40,599 nt of DNA, taken from NCBI GenBank assembly GCA_002352225.1, contig DEIA01000008.1:1-40599 (forward strand), in the 5' to 3' direction. This document shows, piece by piece, positions 1 through 7,900 of the stretch. The translations under genes were made by a program, and so were the position numbers. The DNA comes from Flammeovirgaceae bacterium UBA2786 (lineage in GTDB: Bacteria; Bacteroidota; Bacteroidia; Cytophagales; Cyclobacteriaceae). Every line of letters begins with the position of its first letter. Position 1 is the stretch's first letter. The notes beneath the pieces are model-generated. The model was not told where the DNA came from and did no database searches. It saw nothing but the letters and a program-made list of their open reading frames with translations.

Positions 1-638
1 CCATCTTTAATTTCCAGTTTCCGGTCTGTCATAGATGCAAACTCCTGATTGTGGGTTACAATCACAAAAGTTTGATCTAATTCATCGCGTAAGCGAAAAA
101 ATAACTCGTGCAATTCTTTTGCATTTTTCGAATCAAGATTGCCGCTGGGTTCGTCTGCAAATACCAGTGTAGGGTTATTGATCAATGCTCTGGCCACAGC
201 CACGCGTTGCTGTTCGCCCCCCGAAAGCTGAGAGGGTTTATGGCTGGCCCGCTCACCAACAGCCAGTATTTTCAGTAACTCTGAGGCTCGTTGCCGCACT
301 TCGTTTTCATCCTTTCGGGAAATAAGGGCTGGTATCATTACATTTTCAACGGCAGTAAACTCAGGTAACAGGTTATGAAATTGAAATACAAAACCCAGGC
401 GGGTATTTCGGAACGTAGCCAACCCGGATGCCGATTGCGAAAAAACATCTTCACCATCTAACCAGACCCTGCCCGTATCGGGTTTATCGAGCGTGCCCAA
501 AATATGCAGCAAGGTACTCTTACCCGCACCAGAAGCACCCACAATACTCACCACTTCACCCTTCTTAATCTCCACATCTACCCCTTTCAGTACCTCCAAT
601 TCTCCGTACTTCTTCTTTAATCCTTCGGCCTTTAACAT
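1..638 (-). CDS. lolD: LolD-type ABC transporter ATP-binding protein (3' end outside window)
   Basis: This is the ATPase subunit of an ABC transporter. It most resembles LolD, which powers release of lipoproteins from the inner membrane for transfer to the outer membrane. The frame reads from ATG at 638 and is still open at base 1, giving 212 codons; LolD is usually about 220-235 residues, so only the last few are missing. Visible motifs are Walker A GASGAGKS (residues 34-41), a Q-loop around Gln86, the signature LSGGEQQR (138-145), Walker B ending in FADEP (about 160-164) and the switch His in VTHN. It is divergent from sucC, with 61 bases between the two starts. MacB- or FtsE-type ATPases share these motifs. 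The family is certain; the exact LolD assignment is likely but not proven. Confidence 0.85.
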   Translation of the reverse strand, partial: MLKAEGLKKKYGELEVLKGVDVEIKKGEVVSIVGASGAGKSTLLHILGTLDKPDTGRVWLDGEDVFSQSASGLATFRNTRLGFVFQFHNLLPEFTAVENVMIPALISRKDENEVRQRASELLKILAVGERASHKPSQLSGGEQQRVAVARALINNPTLVFADEPSGNLDSKNAKELHELFFRLRDELDQTFVIVTHNQEFASMTDRKLEIKD

Positions 639-699
639 TGCATCTTATTTGTTGAATTAAAGGTTTAAAAAAAGTAGCTTGCCTCCAAAACTTATTTTT

Positions 700-1911
700 A
701 TGAACATACACGAATACCAGGCTAAAGACATTCTTAAAAAATTTGGTGTTGCTGTTCAACGCGGCATTGTAGCCGACACGCCCGATAAGGCATTGGCAGC
801 TGCTAAAGAACTTGGCGCTGAAACAGGCTCAAAATGGTTCGTGGTAAAATCGCAAATTCATGCTGGTGGTCGTGGCAAAGGAACAATAAAGGAAACCGGC
901 TCACGCGGGGTTGTTCTGGCTAAAAGTGTAGATGAGGTATTTGAAAAATCTAAGGCTATTTTGGGTGGTACGCTGGTTACGATACAAACCGGCCCATCTG
1001 GTAAAAAGGTAAATAAGGTTCTTATTGCAGAAGATGTGTATTACCCGGGCGAGGCTGAGCCAAAGGAGTTTTATATGAGTATTTTGCTGGACAGGGCAAC
1101 CAGCAAGCCGGTGATCATGGCCTCTACCGAGGGCGGAATGAACATTGAAGAAGTAGCTGAAACCCACCCGCAAAAAATTGTAAAGGAATGGATAGACCCC
1201 ACCATAGGATTGCAGCCATTTCAGGCTCGTAAAATCGCTTTTAAACTGGGCGTTGAAGGGAATGCATATAAGGAGATGGTTAAATTCATAAACTCCTTAT
1301 ACTCAGCCTATATAGGCCTCGATGCTTCTATGTTTGAAATAAATCCGGTTCTTAAAACATCCGATAATAGAATTCTGGCTGTTGATGGCAAGGTAAACCT
1401 GGATGACAATGCCCTGTTCCGTCATAAGGACCTGGAAGAATTACGAGATATTTCTGAAGAAGATCCCCTTGAAGTTGAGGCCGGAAAATCAGGTCTGAAT
1501 TACGTAAAACTTGATGGAAACGTAGGGTGTATGGTAAACGGAGCTGGTCTGGCCATGGCTACTATGGATATAATTAAAATTTCAGGTGGAGAACCTGCCA
1601 ACTTCTTAGATGTGGGAGGTGGCGCTAATGCCGAAACCGTAGAGGCCGGATTCCGAATTATATTAAAGGATCCGAACGTTAGAGCTATCCTGATAAACAT
1701 TTTTGGAGGAATTGTTCGGTGTGATCGGGTAGCAAATGGGGTGGTGGAAGCCTATAAAAAGGTTGGAAACATCCCTGTTCCAATCATTGTGCGCCTTCAG
1801 GGCACTAATGCAGAAGAAGGAGCCAAAATCATTAAAGAATCAGGATTGAAGGTATTTTCAGCCATTTTACTTAAAGATGCCGCTCAGAAAATCAAAGAAG
1901 TGCTTGCCTGA
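700..1911 (+). CDS. sucC: Succinyl-CoA synthetase (ADP-forming) beta subunit
   Basis: This is the beta subunit of succinate-CoA ligase, the TCA-cycle enzyme that converts succinyl-CoA, ADP and phosphate to succinate, CoA and ATP in the cytoplasm. The 403-residue protein begins MNIHEYQAKDIL, the typical SucC N-terminus, so ATG at 700 is chosen over an in-frame TTG at 679. The N-terminal half is an ATP-grasp fold with a Gly-rich GGRGKG stretch. The C-terminal half carries the CoA-ligase signatures NFLDVGGGA and NIFGGIVRCD. Length is close to the E. coli protein (388). The alpha subunit gene sucD is not in the window, as is common in Bacteroidota. It is an ordinary housekeeping gene flanking the polysaccharide locus. 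Confidence 0.96.
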   Translation: MNIHEYQAKDILKKFGVAVQRGIVADTPDKALAAAKELGAETGSKWFVVKSQIHAGGRGKGTIKETGSRGVVLAKSVDEVFEKSKAILGGTLVTIQTGPSGKKVNKVLIAEDVYYPGEAEPKEFYMSILLDRATSKPVIMASTEGGMNIEEVAETHPQKIVKEWIDPTIGLQPFQARKIAFKLGVEGNAYKEMVKFINSLYSAYIGLDASMFEINPVLKTSDNRILAVDGKVNLDDNALFRHKDLEELRDISEEDPLEVEAGKSGLNYVKLDGNVGCMVNGAGLAMATMDIIKISGGEPANFLDVGGGANAETVEAGFRIILKDPNVRAILINIFGGIVRCDRVANGVVEAYKKVGNIPVPIIVRLQGTNAEEGAKIIKESGLKVFSAILLKDAAQKIKEVLA

Positions 1912-1965
1912 TAGGTTTCCTGTTTAGATAAAAAAGCATAAATTCGTGGTTAAAAGATAGTTATT

Positions 1966-2838
1966 ATGCGCAAACTGTTGGTTATCGTGATCCTGATTGC
2001 AAGTGCCGAATCTGTTACGGCCCAAAGTTTCTATGCAATCCGTAAGAACAGGTCGCTCATATTGGTGGCTGGTACCGGTACCTCCACTTACTTTGGGGAA
2101 CTTGCAAACCCTGGCGATTATTTCGATGCCAAACTAAATATCAGTGCAGGTCTGCAATACTATTTAACCCCGCAAATAAGCTTACGGTCTGAAATAAATT
2201 GGTTTACGCTGCAGGGTTCAGATGCAGACTCTGATAACAATGATAGAAGTCAACGTAATCTTTCATTCAGATCCAGGAATGTTGAGCTCAATATGACTGG
2301 AATGATTAACCTTTTTGCAAACGGGAACCGGTATTATAGAAGGCCATACTTCAATGTTTATGGATTTGGTGGAGTTGGCTTGCTTTATTTTAACCCCAAA
2401 GCAGAACTTAATGGAACCTGGCATGCCTTGCAGCCTCTTCAGACAGAAGGCGTGAAATATAGCAGAGTCACCCCAGTTATACCTTTTGGATTAGGTATCC
2501 GGTTAAAATTTGGACCAAACATGAACGTTGCCATTGAAGGTGGCTATAGAAAAATTTTTACAGACTACCTCGATGATGTCAGTACCGTATATCCGGTTCA
2601 ATCCAGCCTTGCATCCGATCTGGCAAGGAGTTTATCTGTACGTTATACAACACCACCTAATGGAATTGAAGGGTTTCAAAGAGGTAATCCAACAACTGAC
2701 GATGGCTATATGATGGTTAATGTGAAACTTGAATACTACCTGCCGTTTGATCTGCACGACAATGGTAATGGCAGAATGTATAGCAAGAAACGCAGTGCCT
2801 CCTATCGCTACAACAAGCGGGGCGGGCTACGCAGGTAA
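1966..2838 (+). CDS. PorG/DUF6089-like outer-membrane beta-barrel protein
   Basis: This is a 290-residue exported protein. A signal peptide covers residues 1-19 and ends in VTAQ. The rest is rich in alternating hydrophobic/aromatic strands, as expected of an outer-membrane beta-barrel. The pattern TSTYFGELANPGD near the N-terminus, the central HALQPLQTEGVKYSR and the later RKIFTDYLDDVSTVYP match what I recall of the DUF6089 family, which includes PorG, an outer-membrane component of the type IX secretion system. The C-terminus is basic (KKRSASYRYNKRGGLRR). The start is ATG at 1966, 54 bases after sucC. Its stop lies 2 bases from the stop of the convergent dehydratase gene. Whether it is PorG itself or a paralogue cannot be settled here. 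Confidence 0.7.
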   Translation: MRKLLVIVILIASAESVTAQSFYAIRKNRSLILVAGTGTSTYFGELANPGDYFDAKLNISAGLQYYLTPQISLRSEINWFTLQGSDADSDNNDRSQRNLSFRSRNVELNMTGMINLFANGNRYYRRPYFNVYGFGGVGLLYFNPKAELNGTWHALQPLQTEGVKYSRVTPVIPFGLGIRLKFGPNMNVAIEGGYRKIFTDYLDDVSTVYPVQSSLASDLARSLSVRYTTPPNGIEGFQRGNPTTDDGYMMVNVKLEYYLPFDLHDNGNGRMYSKKRSASYRYNKRGGLRR

Positions 2839-2840
2839 GT

Positions 2841-4742
2841 TCAATCCTTGTCTAAAACTTCGTAGCGTGAATAGTTACTCCTGAATTCAGGGATTAGCTC
2901 CTTCATTAAGGCTACCATTTTCAATTCGTTCTTGTCGTTAATCAGATCGAAGAATAGTTCCACGTACCGGTTAATCTCCTCATAAGAATGAGGTTCAACC
3001 TTCCCTATCAAAATCTTTTCGTGGTGGGTAGGTATTGTATCTTCCGATTTATTCAATAACTCTTCATACAACTTTTCTCCTTCCCGTAATCCTGTAAATA
3101 CAATTTCAATATCCTTTCCGGGTTGCATACCTGACAACAAGATCATTTTTTTTGCCAGATCTGTTATTTTTACCGGCTTACCCATATCAAAAATAAATAT
3201 CTCTCCACCCTTCCCCATCGTACCCGCCTCCAACACCAGCTGACAAGCCTCTGGTATTGTCATAAAAAACCGGGTTACTTCCGGGTGCGTAACCGTAACC
3301 GGGCCACCATCTTGTATTTGTCTTTTGAAAAGCGGGATAACTGATCCATTTGATCCCAACACATTTCCAAATCGCGTAGTAACAAAACCTGTCGAGTGAT
3401 TTCCGGCCAATCGAAGTTTTTCATTTAAGGCCTGAACATACACTTCGGCAATGCGTTTTGAACATCCCATCACATTGGTTGGATTAACCGCCTTATCGGT
3501 GGATACCATAACAAATTTCTTAATCTTAAACTCGATAGCCAGATCGGCAAGATTCTTCGTTCCTAATATATTACAATGAATGGCTTCACTCGGATTACCC
3601 TCCACTAAAGGCACATGCTTATATGCGGCTGCATGATAAATAATTTCCGGCTTGTTCTCTTCAAAAATTGCAGCTATCCTGGTTCTGTTTGTTATATCGG
3701 CAAGATATGGGATAACCCGACCCGTAAACTTTGACTTTATTTCTCTTTCGATTTCATAAAGTGGCGATTCTGCCTGATCGATTAGAATTATCCGCTCAGG
3801 TCCATAAGCCGATACCTGCCGAACCATTTCACTTCCTATCGAGCCTGCTGCCCCTGTAATACAAACGCGTTTGCCTTTCAAATCAGATGCAATCGCAGAA
3901 TTATTCAACTGAATAGTTTCCCGGCCCAGCAACTCTTCAATATTAACTTCTTTTATCTGGTTAATGCTTAATTCACCACCCACCCACTTCTCTACCGGAG
4001 GCACCGTTCTTACCTTTACTTGATTGCGGATACAGGCATCAACCATTTCATTTTTTCTCTCCAATGAAATATCCCTCACCGTAATCACCAACTCATCAAT
4101 ATTCAACTCATCAAAATAGTGATCCAGGTTATCACCTCTGCCGTCATAGATTTTCGATCCATCTAATACTTTTCCAATCTTATTCGGATTATCTTCTAAA
4201 AACCCAACTATTTGCATTCGGGGCGTGGAGTCAATCACATGCCGGGTAATAATACCCGTTTGTCCTGCTCCAAATATCAAAACCCTTGCTTTCTTAATAA
4301 TTGTATTTTTATAATAGGCAAAGATGTACTTAACCAACAACCTGTAATTAAAAAGAAAAAGGAACGAGGATAATAAACTGATAAAGATTACGGAAAATGG
4401 AATGATGAAATTACCATTTGATATAAAGGTTAGCAGGTTTATCGCTGAAACGAGGCTTGCATTCAAAACCAGCATGAAAAATATTCTAACACCATCCTGA
4501 ATACCCGTGTAGCGGATAATACCCCGATAGCTGCCTGTTGCGATAATAGCCAGAAATCCACACGTACCATAAATAGCAATTCCAAAATAGAATTGATTAG
4601 CTATTAAGTCTGATGTGGAGAAATTGAACCTGAGCAGGTATCCGGTAAGGGTTGAGAATAGTATAAATCCTGTATCAATTAATACAATAACCCATCTTGG
4701 TAAAATTTTCAACTTCCTTAAAAAAACCGGAAGACTTTTCAC
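2841..4742 (-). CDS. Membrane-bound nucleotide-sugar 4,6-dehydratase (CapD/WbpM/PglF type)
   Basis: This 633-residue inner-membrane protein belongs to the CapD/FlaA1/PglF group, which converts UDP-GlcNAc to UDP-4-keto-6-deoxy-GlcNAc. Residues 1-145 hold about four membrane helices. A CoA-binding-like Rossmann motif (GAGQTG) lies near 158, and the catalytic Rossmann domain starts at TGAAGSIG (296-303). The active-site stretch STDKAVNPTNVMG begins at 414; here the catalytic base is replaced by the usual Asp/Lys of this subgroup. The start is GTG at 4742, because no ATG occurs for about 90 codons and the family length fits. It follows the 64-residue gene by 2 bases. With pglE, pglD and pglC in the next cluster it would complete UDP-di-N-acetylbacillosamine synthesis. 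A role as a general epimerase/dehydratase for another glycan is the alternative. Confidence 0.9.
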   Translation of the reverse strand: MKSLPVFLRKLKILPRWVIVLIDTGFILFSTLTGYLLRFNFSTSDLIANQFYFGIAIYGTCGFLAIIATGSYRGIIRYTGIQDGVRIFFMLVLNASLVSAINLLTFISNGNFIIPFSVIFISLLSSFLFLFNYRLLVKYIFAYYKNTIIKKARVLIFGAGQTGIITRHVIDSTPRMQIVGFLEDNPNKIGKVLDGSKIYDGRGDNLDHYFDELNIDELVITVRDISLERKNEMVDACIRNQVKVRTVPPVEKWVGGELSINQIKEVNIEELLGRETIQLNNSAIASDLKGKRVCITGAAGSIGSEMVRQVSAYGPERIILIDQAESPLYEIEREIKSKFTGRVIPYLADITNRTRIAAIFEENKPEIIYHAAAYKHVPLVEGNPSEAIHCNILGTKNLADLAIEFKIKKFVMVSTDKAVNPTNVMGCSKRIAEVYVQALNEKLRLAGNHSTGFVTTRFGNVLGSNGSVIPLFKRQIQDGGPVTVTHPEVTRFFMTIPEACQLVLEAGTMGKGGEIFIFDMGKPVKITDLAKKMILLSGMQPGKDIEIVFTGLREGEKLYEELLNKSEDTIPTHHEKILIGKVEPHSYEEINRYVELFFDLINDKNELKMVALMKELIPEFRSNYSRYEVLDKD

Positions 4743-4744
4743 AA

Positions 4745-4939
4745 TTAAGACCGTCTTGATTTGGATGTGATAACTTTCCGTATACCTAGTATACCACCAA
4801 TTGCCAATAAGATTTCAATTCCAGTAATCGGAACATCAGGATCTGTATCCGGGTTGCCGGGTTGAGCAAAGACAACAATAACCACCAAACACAATACTGT
4901 GCTAAAAAGAAGTCGGAGAATAAAACGATTCAATTTCAT
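4745..4939 (-). CDS. Small exported protein with PEP/PID-CTERM-like sorting tail; candidate exosortase substrate
   Basis: This 64-residue protein consists almost entirely of sorting signals. Residues 1-25 form a signal peptide (cleavage likely before Gln26). A short Pro/Asp-rich stretch follows (27-37), then the motif VPITG (36-40), a hydrophobic segment with small residues (41-53) and a basic tail (RK...SKSRRS). Short motif, membrane segment and basic tail together form the layout of exosortase substrates. It resembles the small Bacteroidota proteins annotated as carrying a PID-CTERM domain, with PITG in place of PIDG. Its ATG overlaps the stop of the 1689-residue T9SS gene (ATGA), so the two are probably translationally coupled; the dehydratase gene follows after 2 bases. 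An XrtF exosortase is encoded 7 kb away. The function of the mature peptide is unknown. Confidence 0.72.
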   Translation of the reverse strand: MKLNRFILRLLFSTVLCLVVIVVFAQPGNPDTDPDVPITGIEILLAIGGILGIRKVITSKSRRS

Positions 4940-7900
4940 TGTTTAATAATCTTGAAGGTGGAAACTGCGCTATGAATAGTATTTAATTTGATAAGATAGA
5001 GTCCTGCTGGTTTTCCCTCAAAATCAATCTCAACCTCATTATCGTTGCTACCAACCGTAACAAACCCTACAGAAACTCCAGTATTTGAAACTACCTGAAT
5101 TGACTTAATACCTAAACCGGCAACCTGAACGTAAAGCTTATCGGTAACCGGATTCGGGTGAAACCTGGATTGCACACTTGTTTCGGTAATCCCTGTTACG
5201 ACAAACTCAAATTCGTCTACCGTCTTACACGATCCAACTTCAACTTCAACACGGTACAAGCCGGATTCCGATACGGTAAGAGACTGTCCGGTGGCACCTG
5301 CAATTAACACGTTGTTAAAATACCATGTATTCCCTGCCGTATGGTTGGAAGTTAATACCCCATACGAAGTTTCTGTAATCTCTACATTATCAAACTGCTC
5401 TACTACAGCCTTTACCATGGTCTTGTTGCCCTCGCAACCTGAGGCGTTTACTGCTGTCACATAGTATGTCTTTGTTTTATCCAGCACAGGGGTTACATAT
5501 TCACCGGTAACTGTCTCCGATATGGGTTCTGTTGAATTTTCAGAATCATACCACCTGTATGCACCATTAGACGGTGCCCCTATTGCTTTAAGAGTGGTTT
5601 GTCCGGTCTGACAAGATACACCATCGGTTACCGATTGGATTTCATAAATTCCATCAACTACTACATTCATAGTGCTGCTTAAAGGAAGAGCTGTACACTG
5701 CGCACGTTGAGCAAAAATTGAAATTGAGTTTCCACCGATACTTAATTTATCCGCCAGAACCTCTAATACCAGGCTTCCACCGGAGCCAGTTATTCTATCG
5801 GAAACAATGGTTCCATTAATTGAAGCGTAGTAGCTTACACCCGCCTCTGTACTTGCCAGTGTTATTTCATAATCAACCTCTTTACATACGTTTTGAGATC
5901 CGCTGGCCATGATATTCAAATCGATTTGTGGCTGGTCAACTAAAACACTAAATCTGTTTCCAAACGATGCAGGGTCTGACGTTACAGTAAAGCTATATGC
6001 TTCATCGTTTGATATAAGCGTAGAGGAACCTGTAAAGTTATCTAACAGTCGTACCTCAGGTACTGAACTAAACGACTGTAATTCCGTAAAAGATAATTGA
6101 TAATTACCGGGTGCTGTATCTGAGATATTCAACTGCACTGTTGAACTGCAACCACCAAATGGGATCGAATTAATGGCAAACCTGGTTGATCCGGCTATTG
6201 AGGATACATTAAATGTTGCATTTGGTAGTTTATATGCATCCAGGTTCTGGTCATAGCCCTCGGTGGCCTCCCCACTAAACCGGATTACCGTTTCATCTTT
6301 CAGGTTATCTTTCTTTAATGTAATCCGGATCACATCACTCACTGCGCCTTCCCGAACAAATGTACCTTGTGTACCGGCAACCTTTACATTCTCATCTGAT
6401 TGGAAGTTAATTGCTCCGCCATCACTTTTTACAAAATAAGCTTGCCCCATGGGAATATACCGGGAACCTCCATTGGTGCCCACACCGCCTACATACGTTG
6501 CATACACAGGCAAGGTCTGACCATTGTCACGCAGATAGATTGCATTTGTTAGGTTGGTACGCGTCCAACCGGTTGCAGCATCCCAATCAATTGTAGAAGG
6601 ATACGGATTCCCCACCAGGTTCCATCCGTCATTTGCTAAAGTACCCGATGAGGTAAAGGATACCAGACTATTATAGTTAACAGTTCCTCTGTTAATGGGT
6701 GCACGAACTTCCCACAATGCAGAACCCGAGGTTGAAACCGGTGGTACATTAGCGCGAACAAAGATCGCATACCCTCTTCCGGGTGCCAGTGTTTCGGTAT
6801 TGGCTGCAACCGGGAAATCCGAATAGCCATCGTCTGCATCGTTTCCTCCGCTGCTATTCACATCGGTTATAACATTTTCGTTATACAAGAACATAGATTG
6901 GTTACTACCACAACCTGTGCAGGTACTGGTACCCGTAAATGATCCTGTTACCGGAATAAAGTTTTGAACCTGGGCTACATCGGCATTTTGAACAGGCGAG
7001 GAAATATATCTGTAAATCCTTCCATTATTAGGCCCTTCAATTGACATGAATCTTTGTACCGTTACATTACCTAAAACGTTTGCCGTACCCGGAAGCGTGG
7101 CGATTGATGCATCCTGTGTGGGGTTATCAGCAGATGAGATTAGAGTTAAAACGCTATTTCCCGAAGTTCCGTCTGCATCAACGGTTGCAGTATTTGCAAG
7201 CGTTAAAACCCCTAACAAGTTCTGATTGCTTTCAATGGTAACATCCGGAGAGGCTGAGGTATTGGTAACGTTAATATTAGCGAAATTGGTTACGGTTGTA
7301 CCGCTTACCACCTGAGTAACTCCGGCCGTTCCTAAAAAGGCAACTGTTCCGGTTCCTCCATTGTTAAAAACACCATTGTTTGTAAAGGCTCCATGTATAT
7401 TTAAGGTTACCGGAGGGGTTAATATTCCGCTAATTGTGATGTTATTAAATGATGGGTTGACTGTGCCCAAAATCGAAGAATTCCCATTAAAGACAACCGT
7501 TCCGCCATTTCTATTGAATGTTCCGTTATTCACAATATCTCCTGAGACAGTTAACAATCCGGCTGCAGTTGGCGCATTGAATGTACCGAGTATTGATACA
7601 TTCAGAGCAGAAATCTGATTTCCTCCAGATGTAAAATTTCCGGAATTAATAGTAATATCTCCTGTAGCTGCAACATTGCTTGCCACATTAATTGTACCGC
7701 TTGAGTTGGATGTCAGGTTTAAAATAGCTCCCAAGGCTTCGGCTCCGGTAGTTAGTGTGCCCCCTACATAATCCAGATTATATGGTCCACCGGTTGGGGC
7801 AATACTTCCGGCACTAAAAGCACCCAGGTTGCTTCTTGTTATAGTTGCTCCACTTGTAAATGAAAGTCCCGATGTGTTTAAAAAATCCCCGTTCTGTAAC

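Noticed and set aside
649..682. Promoter for sucC (TTG with TAGCTTGC 20 bases downstream)
   Set aside because: The -7 element matches only four of six fixed positions and the leader would be very short.
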